This document shows positions 8,321-17,124 of a stretch of DNA of 64,000 nucleotides, one piece after another. The DNA comes from Candidatus Sulfopaludibacter sp. SbA3 (GTDB taxonomy: Bacteria; Acidobacteriota; Terriglobia; Bryobacterales; Bryobacteraceae): assembly GCA_945890485.1 (NCBI GenBank), contig CAMDCN010000008.1, forward strand, positions 124,001 through 188,000, read 5' to 3'. Positions within the stretch are counted from its first letter, which is position 1. Every line of letters starts with the position of its first letter. Made by a program: the position numbers and the translations under genes. The notes under the pieces are model-generated. The model was not told where the DNA came from, ran no database searches, and saw only the letters and a program-made list of their open reading frames with translations.

Positions 8321-9228
8321 AGCGCCACCGCCACGGCATACCCATTCCGGTACACCGGATGCTCCCAACCCTCCGGCGCCACATCCTGCAAGCTCCCCGC
8401 CGGAGCCGCCGGCGCAAACACCACCGACCCTTCCGCCACCACCCGTTGCGGACGCTTCTTCGCCCTTGTCCCTTCCACCCAGCCGGAACGGACCGCCAAC
8501 CGGTACGCGCCCTGCTCCCAAAACACCTCTTCCTCCGCCGCCGGCGCGAAGAGGCTCAACAGCCACCAGCCCTTTGATCCGTCGCCCCCGGCGCCCCGCC
8601 GTAGCAAACCCGCCGCGTCTGCCGCGCTCTCGAACCGCACCCCGGCGCTGCCGCCCCACCCAAGCGCCCGATTCCCACCTACACCGGAATCGGCCAGCCA
8701 CCGCAGGGCCGCTTCCATCCGTCCGCGCCACCGCTCGTCGTCGCACACGGCCAAGCCCCAAACCCCCGAGCCCTCGGAAAACTGAATCCCCGATTTCCGC
8801 CCCGCGGCCTTCTCCACCCGGACCGGCCGGAAGGGACCGCCCGCACCCGCCCGGTCAGCAGGCAGCAGACAGCCGGAGCCCGGATCCAGCACCCACCGCG
8901 ACTCCGATAGCCCGCCTTCGCTGAGCAGGTCCCGGATCGCGGCCAACGGCAGAAAACGAACCAGCTTCGGCCGCAGCCGCTGCAGCCCATTCGCCGGCGG
9001 CCATGCCGAAGCTGGCGGCGGCGCATATAGCGTCCCCTGCTGCCACGGAAACAGCGAACTCAACCGAACCGCACTGCCGGCGGCTAACCACTCTTCGAGC
9101 CATCCGAACCGGTCCATCGCCGCGCACACGGCGCCGTAAAACGTGTCGCTCGCCACCAGCGACGGACCCGACTCCGCCGCGCTCCACGCCCCGCGGGCTT
9201 CGAACCGAAACAGGATCGCCTGGGCCAT
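8317..9228 (-). CDS. csm4: Type III-A CRISPR effector subunit Csm4 (Cas5 family)
   Basis: 303 residues. SDTFYGAVCAAMDRFG near residue 27 is the Csm4 motif (SDTLFGALC in relatives), and GVGGNRALGWG is the glycine-rich loop expected of a RAMP fold. Csm4 binds the 5' handle of crRNA and contacts Cas10. It starts 4 bases after the csm3 stop and overlaps csm5. The sequence is GC- and alanine-rich. Confidence 0.85.
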   Translation of the reverse strand: MAQAILFRFEARGAWSAAESGPSLVASDTFYGAVCAAMDRFGWLEEWLAAGSAVRLSSLFPWQQGTLYAPPPASAWPPANGLQRLRPKLVRFLPLAAIRDLLSEGGLSESRWVLDPGSGCLLPADRAGAGGPFRPVRVEKAAGRKSGIQFSEGSGVWGLAVCDDERWRGRMEAALRWLADSGVGGNRALGWGGSAGVRFESAADAAGLLRRGAGGDGSKGWWLLSLFAPAAEEEVFWEQGAYRLAVRSGWVEGTRAKKRPQRVVAEGSVVFAPAAPAGSLQDVAPEGWEHPVYRNGYAVAVAL

Positions 9229-9232
9229 GCCG

Positions 9233-10063
9233 CTACTCCGCCAGCGTCGCAGCGAACCCTTCGCCGCGCACTAACTCCTGCAGCGCCGCCAAGTCTCCGC
9301 TCGCCAACAGCTCAGCCTCGGCGCTCTCTCCCAAGTAGAAGCCTTTGCCGCGCCAAGTCAGCCGGCAGTCCGAAAAACGAACCCGGCCGCTGCCGCGAGA
9401 TCCGCCGCCACCCAGCGCATCGTCTTCGAGTAGCCGCATACCCTGCACCAACAGCCCGGCCAACGCTTCATCGCCGTCGGCCAACTGATCCAGCACAAAA
9501 CGAACCCGGAACCGCGCCCCCGCCGGCACCCGTTCGAGCGTCCGCGGATTCGCCTGCGCTGTAATGCGGTCAATCGCGTTCTCGCTCTTCACTTCCGTGA
9601 GTTCATCGTCGAGAAACTCGCGCATCGGCGCCGTGATCGAGTCAAGATCGAGCGGGGCATCGTAAATCGTCAACCGCGCTGGCGTCGCCGAACGGCCATC
9701 GAGGGCGTCGCCCCGTACCCGCTCCATGCGGCTCGGGCTACGGCCAAACAACAAACAGATCGCATCGTCGGGCCGGTCGCTCTGATGAATCCGGACCTCC
9801 TGCCCCCGCCGCCGTGACAGGTAGATCAACTCCTCGGGAGATGTTAACCCATGCGCATGTTCGAGCAGGCTCCGCAGCCGCCCCCGCAGCGAGGAGCCCG
9901 GCACAATCGGCCGTCCGAAGGCATCTTTCACCACCGGATTATCCGCGCCGCCAATTTCCAGCGACCCCTTGCCCGCGCCAATGTGCAGGCCGGTCTCGCA
10001 GTGCAGCACCGCTTCGAGAATCAATTTGCCGCGCAGGCGCAGCGTTGGTTTCGGTTCGCTCAT
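9233..10063 (-). CDS. csm3: Type III-A backbone subunit Csm3 with target-RNA cleavage aspartate
   Basis: 276 residues, Cas7 fold. HIGAGKGSLEIGGADNPVVKD followed by PIVPGSSLRGRLRSLLE is diagnostic of Csm3. D41 in GGADNPV corresponds to the aspartate that cuts target RNA every six nucleotides in characterised Csm3 (D33 in Streptococcus thermophilus). A thumb and a G-rich loop (LGGGGSRGSGRVRF) follow. The backbone nuclease therefore looks intact. Confidence 0.93.
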   Translation of the reverse strand: MSEPKPTLRLRGKLILEAVLHCETGLHIGAGKGSLEIGGADNPVVKDAFGRPIVPGSSLRGRLRSLLEHAHGLTSPEELIYLSRRRGQEVRIHQSDRPDDAICLLFGRSPSRMERVRGDALDGRSATPARLTIYDAPLDLDSITAPMREFLDDELTEVKSENAIDRITAQANPRTLERVPAGARFRVRFVLDQLADGDEALAGLLVQGMRLLEDDALGGGGSRGSGRVRFSDCRLTWRGKGFYLGESAEAELLASGDLAALQELVRGEGFAATLAE

Positions 10064-10069
10064 GGCTGG

Positions 10070-10525
10070 TTACTCGTTGTAGGCAATGATGGCTTCAAAC
10101 AGATCGCGGAACCGCTCGTAAGCGGCCAATTCATTCTTGCGGGTCACCTGGAGCAGCAACTTTTCGAGTGGGTCCAGACTGCGCAACGAATGGCGGGCAA
10201 TCGTATAGGCAAGGCGCGCGCGGAACATCACGAACTGGTGCTGGCGTTCTGCTTCCGGCGCCCGGCACGCCCGCCGTACGGCACTGTAGAGGCGCCGCAA
10301 CTGGCTCCGCGTTCCCGAGTCCATATCGTGCAGACGGGTCACCAGGACGTGCGCCTGGTTGTCCAGATACAAGCTGTCAGAACAGAGCTTGGCGAGGTCG
10401 ATTTCGACGTTCAGTTCCTGGCGCGGACGGTCGCGATCGCGATCCCGGTCGTCGCGTCGCGGGGGGCGTCCGCCGTCCCGTTTGGGGCGGTCGTCGCGGC
10501 GTGGCTGTTGTCTCTCTTCGGCCAT
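10070..10525 (-). CDS. csm2: Type III-A small subunit Csm2 (Cas11) with charged N-terminal tail
   Basis: 151 residues. The C-terminal ~110 residues (LSRSL-type helices: QLRRLYSAVRRACR, FVMFRARLAYTIAR, FRDLFEAIIAYNE) match the all-helical Csm2/Cas11 subunit, which lines the target-strand groove. Residues 5-37 are an Arg/Asp-rich tail (RRDDRPKRDGGRPPRRDDRD) that Csm2 proteins usually lack. It lies between csm1 and csm3, the standard position. Confidence 0.85.
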   Translation of the reverse strand: MAEERQQPRRDDRPKRDGGRPPRRDDRDRDRDRPRQELNVEIDLAKLCSDSLYLDNQAHVLVTRLHDMDSGTRSQLRRLYSAVRRACRAPEAERQHQFVMFRARLAYTIARHSLRSLDPLEKLLLQVTRKNELAAYERFRDLFEAIIAYNE

Positions 10526-10546
10526 AATCGCTCCTTGCAGATTCCG

Positions 10547-11899
10547 TTACGAGGATGTCCCTTCGAGCCGCGCCCACGCGAGCGCCACGTAGCCGGTGGG
10601 GCGCAATTGGCGCCGCCCGGCCGCTTCGGCCGTCAATTGGCCGAGCAGGGTATCCCATTGCTTCTCGAATGCTTCGCTTTCCCGGACGTCAACCACCCGC
10701 CGCAGGCGGCGATGCAACTGCCACGGCTTGTCGAGGGTGCGCCCGCGTCGGCGGGCCCGCGCGGAAGCCAGATCGCTCCCCGCCGCCGGGTCCACATAAA
10801 AACTCTCCAATTCGTCGAGGAACTCGGGCGAAGCGTGAAAGCGGCTGAGCAGCTTTCGCATCTGCCCTTTGATTTCGGCGGCCTCTTTCAATTGGGCCCA
10901 GTCGAGCGTCCGCCCAAAAAGCGAAATGGCGTTCTTGCCCGAGGCTTTCACCGTTTCGAGCGCTTCGGCCGAGCGCGCAAACACGCTGGCCACGCCCTCG
11001 CCCCGCTCGGCATGGACGATCGCCATCGAAACACTCCGCGATGCCCCCTCCCGCTGTTCATCCAACTGCCGCAGCATCAGGCCCGCTACCCGCCGCATCT
11101 CTTTCGCGAAATCGAGCAATGCGTCCCAAGGCGCCGCGACGGCAAAGTCATCACCGCCGCTGAACAGCACCGTCACCCGGGAAGCGAACTCCTCGGTCGC
11201 GGCCACGCGCGCCAACTCCCCCGCCACAAAGTTCTTAAACGTCAGCGAGAGTTGCAAATACTCCTCCGCCGTTGTCGCTGCCTGCAAGCGCGGACCCACG
11301 TTGTCGAGGTCCGCCGTCAATACGCCCCAACGCCGCGCCTGTGGCAGCGGCCGGCTGACGGCAATCGGTAGCGGCCACTGGTGTGTGCCCGAATCGACCA
11401 GAATTCCCGTAGGGTCTTCGGCTGACCAACCCACGTTCGCGGCTGCGCGAAGCGACACCACCAGATTGTCGTAAGGAAAGCCGGTTTCGCCGCCGGACAA
11501 AAGACCCAGGGGCAACCGTGGAGTATCCCGGCGCTGCCGCAGACCGAGATCGAGGCGCTTCCGGATGTCCGGCCACAACCCCAGATTCTCCGTGCTGCTC
11601 CAAGCCAAGCCCACGCGCCCGTTGGTCACCACCGCCAAGCGCTCTGCGAGCGTGGCAAGGAATGCATCGGCGGCCGGTACGGATGCTTCAGGCAGCACGA
11701 GGAGGAAGCGTCCGCCCGTCACTGCCCCTAGAAGGAGCGGCGATAGCCCCAGTTCCGCCAGGAGCGCCCGGGGCGCCATCTCGCCAAGCAGCGCAAACCA
11801 TTGGCAGCGGCTCAAAAAGGCTTCGCCACCCAAGCCGTCTTCTGCCAGCAGGGTGTTGATTCCGAAAAATTTGGCTTGAAGGAAGACCTGGAGCGACAT
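10547..11899 (-). CDS. csm1: HD-less Cas10/Csm1 with intact GGDD palm
   Basis: 450 residues, well below the usual ~750-850. The protein begins directly in the first palm-like domain (SLQVFLQAKFFGINTLL; TGGRFLLVLPE), so the N-terminal HD nuclease is missing. The cysteine zinc knuckle between palms is also absent (a single Cys, C32). The second palm keeps TADLDN (D197, D199) and FSGGDDFAVA (GGDD at 248-251), the site that makes cyclic oligoadenylate. A C-terminal helical domain follows. Only 46 bases separate the ATG from the divergent rluA start, so no HD domain is hidden upstream. No clear ribosome-binding site was seen. Confidence 0.88.
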   Translation of the reverse strand: MSLQVFLQAKFFGINTLLAEDGLGGEAFLSRCQWFALLGEMAPRALLAELGLSPLLLGAVTGGRFLLVLPEASVPAADAFLATLAERLAVVTNGRVGLAWSSTENLGLWPDIRKRLDLGLRQRRDTPRLPLGLLSGGETGFPYDNLVVSLRAAANVGWSAEDPTGILVDSGTHQWPLPIAVSRPLPQARRWGVLTADLDNVGPRLQAATTAEEYLQLSLTFKNFVAGELARVAATEEFASRVTVLFSGGDDFAVAAPWDALLDFAKEMRRVAGLMLRQLDEQREGASRSVSMAIVHAERGEGVASVFARSAEALETVKASGKNAISLFGRTLDWAQLKEAAEIKGQMRKLLSRFHASPEFLDELESFYVDPAAGSDLASARARRRGRTLDKPWQLHRRLRRVVDVRESEAFEKQWDTLLGQLTAEAAGRRQLRPTGYVALAWARLEGTSS

Positions 11900-11945
11900 C
11901 GGCTTGGCGGCGCTGCAAAAACTTCAATGTAGCATGGAGGAGGGA

Positions 11946-12797
11946 ATGACCTATCAGTTTGTGGTCACCGCAGCGGCGCAAGCTTCGGTGAAGCAGTTTC
12001 TTTTTCGCCATCTGCCGGCATTTTCCCGGTTCGCCCTGCGGCAAGCGGCGGCCGACGGGGCCTGCCGCGTGGACGGCGAGGCGGTACCGGCCAGCTACCG
12101 TCTCAAGGCGGGCCAGGTCGTCGAATTCTCACTCGATCCGGAGCCCCAACGCACCATCCTCGCCGAGGATTTGCCCCTAGAGATACTTTATGAGGACGAC
12201 TCGCTGATTGCCCTCAACAAGCAACCGGGCATGCTGGTCCACCCGACCTCCCGGGAACGCCACGGCACGGTCGCCAACGCGCTTCTCGGTCACTGGCGCG
12301 GCGAAAATCGGCGCCCAACCTTTCCGCACCGCCTCGATCGCGACACCTCCGGCGTACTTCTCGTAGCGAAAGATCCCGCCGCTGCCACCTCGCTGGCGCT
12401 CCAATTTGAGAATCGCGAAGTCAGCAAAGAGTACCTGGCTTTGCTCGAAGGCCAAGTGACCGAACCGCGTGAAATCGACGCGCCCATCGGACGTGTTGGC
12501 GGCGAGAATCCACCGTGGCAGGTCCGACCCGAAGGACGTCCCTCTCTCTCCCGCCTCCGGCCGGTGGAGGTTCGGGCCACGACTACTCTTGCCGCCCTCG
12601 AACCGGTAACGGGTCGCACCAACCAACTCCGCATACACTGCGAGTCCATCGGTCATCCCATCGTCGGCGATCGACTATACGGTGGTCCCGCGGCTCCCCG
12701 GCTTTGCCTGCATGCTAGCCGCATCCAATTCCGGCATCCCGCATCTGGGGCCGAGATGACGATAGTCAGCCCGGCGATGCATTTTAAGATTCAGTAA
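11946..12797 (+). CDS. RluA-family 23S/tRNA pseudouridine synthase
   Basis: 283 residues from the ATG at 11946, chosen because GGAGGAGGGA lies directly upstream; an earlier in-frame ATG at 11904 would add 14 non-homologous residues. An N-terminal S4 RNA-binding domain (about 16-63) is followed by the catalytic domain with HRLDRDTSG (128-136), nucleophile D131. TGRTNQLRIH is the conserved RluA C-terminal motif. It isomerises uridines in rRNA or tRNA; whether it is RluC- or RluD-like is not decidable. Divergent from csm1. Confidence 0.93.
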   Translation: MTYQFVVTAAAQASVKQFLFRHLPAFSRFALRQAAADGACRVDGEAVPASYRLKAGQVVEFSLDPEPQRTILAEDLPLEILYEDDSLIALNKQPGMLVHPTSRERHGTVANALLGHWRGENRRPTFPHRLDRDTSGVLLVAKDPAAATSLALQFENREVSKEYLALLEGQVTEPREIDAPIGRVGGENPPWQVRPEGRPSLSRLRPVEVRATTTLAALEPVTGRTNQLRIHCESIGHPIVGDRLYGGPAAPRLCLHASRIQFRHPASGAEMTIVSPAMHFKIQ

Positions 12798-12877
12798 AAA
12801 TAAAAACATTTTCAATCTCAGTTGATTCTCGTGCCATCTCTCCTGGCAGAGCGAACGATCGCTAAGGAGATCTGAGA

Positions 12878-13363
12878 ATGAAAAAATTTGCACTGCGCGC
12901 GGCCGCCCTGGCCCTTCCCCTCTTTTTGACGGTTGGCCAAGCGGCCGCCGCCGATATCGTTGACACGGCCGTAGCGGCTGGATCTTTCAAAACCCTGGTT
13001 GCCGCTGTGAAGGCTGCCGGCCTGGTCGAAACCCTGAAGGGAGCAGGTCCGTTCACGGTCTTCGCCCCGACCGACGAAGCGTTTGCCAAGCTGCCGGCCG
13101 GCACCGTGGAATCCCTGTTGAAGCCGGAAAACAAGGCGAAGTTGGCGGCCATCTTGACCTACCATGTGGTTTCGGGCAAGGTAATGGCGGCTGATGTTGT
13201 TAAGATCACGTCGGCCAAGTCTGTCCAGGGCGGCGCGATCGCGGTGAAGGTTGCGGGCGGGAAGGTGATGTTGAACGGCAATAGCCAGGTCGTCAAAACC
13301 GACATCGGCACCGACAACGGCGTCATCCACGTGATCGACACCGTCATCATGCCCCCCATGTAA
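12878..13363 (+). CDS. Exported fasciclin (FAS1) domain protein
   Basis: 161 residues. A Sec signal peptide ([25 protein letters not shown]) is followed by one FAS1 domain with both hallmark segments: [17 protein letters not shown] (H1 region) and [11 protein letters not shown] (YH motif), then [16 protein letters not shown]1 domains mediate adhesion or matrix contacts. A strong Shine-Dalgarno sequence AAGGAG precedes the ATG. Monocistronic, ended by the terminator at 13396. Confidence 0.93.
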   Translation: MKKFALRAAALALPLFLTVGQAAAADIVDTAVAAGSFKTLVAAVKAAGLVETLKGAGPFTVFAPTDEAFAKLPAGTVESLLKPENKAKLAAILTYHVVSGKVMAADVVKITSAKSVQGGAIAVKVAGGKVMLNGNSQVVKTDIGTDNGVIHVIDTVIMPPM

Positions 13364-13395
13364 CTCCGCCTGTTTTCCTTGTGGTGAAGTTTCTG

Positions 13396-13425
13396 GCCGG
13401 AGCCCTAATGGGCTCCGGCTTTTTT
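13396..13425 (+). terminator. Intrinsic terminator of the fasciclin gene
   Basis: A perfect 10-bp stem GCCGGAGCCC/GGGCTCCGGC with a TAAT loop, followed by TTTTTT. Confidence 0.93.
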
Positions 13426-13471
13426 ATCGATAGACTGTCAGGAGGTCGTTCGCGCGGGAGAACGCACATTC

Positions 13472-16400
13472 TTGAAAAAGCTTTCCGCTTTGTTGGCGTG
13501 GATTTTCTTCATTGGGGCGCCGTTATCCGCCCAGCGCTACGCCTTGGAGCATTTTGGCTTCGAGTCTGGTTTGCGCAGCCTGTCGATCCGGACACTTTCC
13601 CAGGACGCTGAGGGATTCCTTTGGGTGGGCACTACCAGCGGGCTTTTTCGCTATGATGGCCACCGGTTCGTCAACTTCCGCACCAACGAAGGGTTAACCG
13701 ACGCCAGCGTTACGTGTCAGATCAACACCCCGGCAGGCGACCTGATTGTCGCGACCAGCCGGGGATTGGTGACCTATCAGGACGGCCATTTTGAACCGGC
13801 GCGGCTGCCGCAGGGCCAGTTTCAATTTCCTGGGCCGAACTGTTTAACGTCCGCCAAGTCCGGCTTCGTGTTTGTGAATTCGCTCAGTGGGCCGCTGCGC
13901 GGCAGCAAAGAAGCCGATGGCCGGTGGCGATTTGTTTCCCTGTCGACGGTGGAGCTCGGCGGTGGCCGCAGTATCCATGAGGACCAGGCAGGCACCATCT
14001 GGTACTCTTGCCGGAATACGGTCTGCCGGCAGAAACCCGGGGAGCCTAACGAAAGTAGTGGCGCGCAACTGGGGCTTCCCCCGGGCGAGTATTCCGGCTT
14101 TGCTGAAGATTCCGCAGGCCGGCTCTGGACCCGCAGTCGCACCGCCGCCTACTTCCTTGCCAAGGGTGCCGACCGGTTCGTTTCCGCCGGGCTTTCGATT
14201 GCTCCCATTGGCAAGGGCAATTCCATCCATATCGGGCCCGATGGAAAAGTATGGCTCCCCACCTACCATGGGATGTTCGCGCGGGGCAGCGGGGATAACG
14301 ATTCCTGGCAGCGGTATGGCCGCAATCATGGAATGCCCGCTGATGCCGCCACCGCGATCTTCTGGGATCGATACGGAGTGCCGTGGGTCGGATTGGAATC
14401 GAGGGGCCTGGTCCGGTGGCACGGTTTTCCACGCAGCCGGAGCTATCAGAAATCGGATGGCCTCAGCGACGATGCGGTCAGCTCATTCACCCGGGACTCC
14501 CAAGGCTCTCTGTGGGTCGGTACAAAGGCGGGATTGAACAGGCTGAGTCCCGACGGTACCCGATTTGAGGTCTGGAGGAGCGGCCAGGGAATCCCAGCCG
14601 ACGAGGTCCGCGAACTGCAACCGGCGGCCGACGGCGGCATCTGGGTCGCAACGAAGGAAGACGGACTTTTCCATTTTGACGGCATTCGGCGGGTGGCGCG
14701 CCGGTTCGGCCCGGCGGATGGTCTGCGGGATGGGCGCATTACAAACATCCGGATAGACGAGCGGAAACGTCTCTGGGTCAGCACTCGGAGCGGCCTGTAC
14801 TTCAGCGAAACGATCAAGCAGCCCATCCGCTTTGAAAATTTACCGGTTCCTTTCGCGGTGGGCACCTCCAAGACCATCTATCGCGTTGCTCCCGGCAAGG
14901 ACGGCGCGCTCTGGGTGGCGGGAACTGGTGGACTCGGCCGCTGGGATGGCCAGCAATGGCTGCTCTATGGCACGAAGAGCGGCCTCCGCATGGAGAGTTT
15001 TGTCTTTTTAGCGGAAAGGAGCCCGCACGAGATTTGGGTCGGCTACGCCGGCGTCGAAGGTGTCTCGCGGATGCTGCTTCACCCGGATCTGACCGTGGAC
15101 AAGGTGGAACACTTCAATCAGGCTGGTGCGCTCCATAGCGACAACATCAGTTTTCTCGATCGGGATAGCCGGGGGCGGATCTGGGTGGGAACCAATGCCG
15201 GAATCGATATTTTTGACGGGGAGCGGTGGCGCTACCTGGGCATCCGGAATGGACTGATCTGGCACGACTGCCTGTTGGGGGCGTTCTGGGAAGACGCCAA
15301 TGGCGATGTCTTTGTCGGCACCGAGAACGGGTTATCCTGGCTGTCGAACGAGCCGCTCCGGCCTCCGTCCATTCCCACGCGCGTCAAGATCATCGGTTTA
15401 TGGCGCGATGAGGAGCCGCTGAGTTTATCGTCGCCGCGACTGGCTCCTGGCGACCTCCGCATTGAATTCGCGAATCTTCGCCTGAATGGAGAGTCCAATT
15501 TTCGTTACCGGCTCGTCAGAGAAGAGGAATCTTCCGAAGGCGTGTGGCGAACCACCTCGGAGCCGGCGCTGCACCTATCGCAACCCTCGCCCGGGCGATA
15601 CCGCCTCGATGTGCAGGCACGGGAAACCGACGGGACTTGGGCTTCTCAGCACGCCACGCTCAACTTTGAAATACTGCCGCAGTTCTGGCAGCGGTCCTGG
15701 TTCACGATGTCGACCTCGCTGGGAGTCGTGGTTCTTCTGGCGCTATTCTTCCGTTTCCGCCGGCGGCGGGAGATGGAAACGCGCCGGGCTCTCGAGGAGG
15801 CCGTCCGGGAACGAACCCAACATATCGAATCCCAAAAAGAACAGATCGAACGGCTGCTCGAACAGGCCCAACATAGCAACGAGTTAAAGAGCGAATTTCT
15901 CGCCAACATGAGCCACGAGATTCGGACCCCGATGAACGGGGTATTGGGCATGACGGCGCTGGCGCTGGCCACTGAACTGTCCGAGGAGCAGCGGGGCTAC
16001 CTCGAAACAGTGCATCATTCGGCCGATAGTCTGCTGCAAGTTCTGAACGACATTCTCGATTTCTCGAAGATTGAGGCCGGCAGGCTTGATATTGAGTGTG
16101 TCGGGTTTGCTGTGCGGACAATTGTCGAAGAGGCCGTGAAGCCGTTTCGCTTCGCCGCCGAGCAGAAGGGGTTGGACCTGCGGGTCGATTGCGATGACGA
16201 CATACCGGTGCAAGCCGGCGGCGATCCGGGACGTCTCCGGCAGATTCTGACGAATCTCGTGGGAAATGCCATCAAGTTCACTCAGCAGGGAGAGGTCCGG
16301 GTGACGGTACAACTGCTTGACTCCGGAGCCACCGGCCCGCTCGTGGCGTTCCGGGTGCGGGATACGGGCATCGGCATCGCCGGCGAGAGCCTGCCAATTA

Positions 16401-17029
16401 TTTTTGACCAGTTCCGGCAAGCGGATGGTTCGATGACGAGAAAATATGGCGGAACCGGCCTGGGCCTTGCGATTTGCCGCCGCCTTGCGGAGCTGATGGG
16501 TGGCTCCCTCACCGTCACGAGCGAACTCGGCTTGGGAAGTGAGTTCACCTGCACGCTACGCCTGGCGAACTCCTGGCCGGCAGTTGAGGCACGGGAGCCC
16601 CTCGCGCTCACCCCCGCCGTACCTTCGCTGCGGATTTTGGTGGCTGAGGACAACGAAGTCAGTCGCCGTCTCGTCCAGCGCCTGCTGAGCCGGCAGGGTC
16701 ACCTCGTCAGCACTGCCGTCGACGGACGCGAGGCGATCGACCGCTACACCGCCGGAGGCCTCGACCTGATTTTCATGGATATGCAGATGCCCGAACTCGA
16801 CGGACTCGAAGCAGTGCAGGCGATCCGGCAGGCGGAGAAGGGCTCGGTCCGCCGGACCCCGATTATCATGCTGACGGCGAATGCCATGCTCGGCGACCGG
16901 GAACGGTGCATCGAGAGTGGCGCGGACGGCTACCTGACGAAACCGGTCAGCGCCGCGCAGTTGCAGGCCGCCATCGTCCAATTCGTGGGACTCCGGCCGA
17001 ACGGGTTAACTTTAACCGGATCGGCCTAG
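13472..17029 (+). CDS. Hybrid two-component sensor histidine kinase with periplasmic propeller
   Basis: 1185 residues from a TTG start (GGGAG 11 bases upstream), with a signal-like N-terminus. A periplasmic sensor of reg_prop repeats ([39 protein letters not shown]) forms two likely seven-bladed propellers and ends in a Y_Y_Y domain near residue 650-735. One transmembrane helix (about 745-765), a coiled coil, HisKA with H815 ([11 protein letters not shown]), HATPase ([15 protein letters not shown]) and a C-terminal receiver with D1103 ([12 protein letters not shown]) follow. It resembles HTCS-type sensors that detect glycans outside the cell. No DNA-binding output domain; the partner regulator is not adjacent. 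Confidence 0.93.
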   Translation: MKKLSALLAWIFFIGAPLSAQRYALEHFGFESGLRSLSIRTLSQDAEGFLWVGTTSGLFRYDGHRFVNFRTNEGLTDASVTCQINTPAGDLIVATSRGLVTYQDGHFEPARLPQGQFQFPGPNCLTSAKSGFVFVNSLSGPLRGSKEADGRWRFVSLSTVELGGGRSIHEDQAGTIWYSCRNTVCRQKPGEPNESSGAQLGLPPGEYSGFAEDSAGRLWTRSRTAAYFLAKGADRFVSAGLSIAPIGKGNSIHIGPDGKVWLPTYHGMFARGSGDNDSWQRYGRNHGMPADAATAIFWDRYGVPWVGLESRGLVRWHGFPRSRSYQKSDGLSDDAVSSFTRDSQGSLWVGTKAGLNRLSPDGTRFEVWRSGQGIPADEVRELQPAADGGIWVATKEDGLFHFDGIRRVARRFGPADGLRDGRITNIRIDERKRLWVSTRSGLYFSETIKQPIRFENLPVPFAVGTSKTIYRVAPGKDGALWVAGTGGLGRWDGQQWLLYGTKSGLRMESFVFLAERSPHEIWVGYAGVEGVSRMLLHPDLTVDKVEHFNQAGALHSDNISFLDRDSRGRIWVGTNAGIDIFDGERWRYLGIRNGLIWHDCLLGAFWEDANGDVFVGTENGLSWLSNEPLRPPSIPTRVKIIGLWRDEEPLSLSSPRLAPGDLRIEFANLRLNGESNFRYRLVREEESSEGVWRTTSEPALHLSQPSPGRYRLDVQARETDGTWASQHATLNFEILPQFWQRSWFTMSTSLGVVVLLALFFRFRRRREMETRRALEEAVRERTQHIESQKEQIERLLEQAQHSNELKSEFLANMSHEIRTPMNGVLGMTALALATELSEEQRGYLETVHHSADSLLQVLNDILDFSKIEAGRLDIECVGFAVRTIVEEAVKPFRFAAEQKGLDLRVDCDDDIPVQAGGDPGRLRQILTNLVGNAIKFTQQGEVRVTVQLLDSGATGPLVAFRVRDTGIGIAGESLPIIFDQFRQADGSMTRKYGGTGLGLAICRRLAELMGGSLTVTSELGLGSEFTCTLRLANSWPAVEAREPLALTPAVPSLRILVAEDNEVSRRLVQRLLSRQGHLVSTAVDGREAIDRYTAGGLDLIFMDMQMPELDGLEAVQAIRQAEKGSVRRTPIIMLTANAMLGDRERCIESGADGYLTKPVSAAQLQAAIVQFVGLRPNGLTLTGSA

Positions 17030-17124
17030 CCGTCAAGGAATGTAAAGAACTTCCCGTATTTGCAGGATTACGCAGAAAGCCGCTGTAAGTTGAGAAAGTA
17101 AGCAACCGCTACTGGAGACCTACT

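Noticed and set aside
8321-8761. N-terminal extension of csm5 in the same frame
   Set aside because: It reads Arg/Gly-rich nonsense antiparallel to none and in another frame of csm4; the GTGA overlap at 8317-8320 and the family N-terminus give the true start.
9851-11371. 506-residue plus-strand ORF across csm1-csm3
   Set aside because: Low-quality composition and antisense to three recognisable csm genes.
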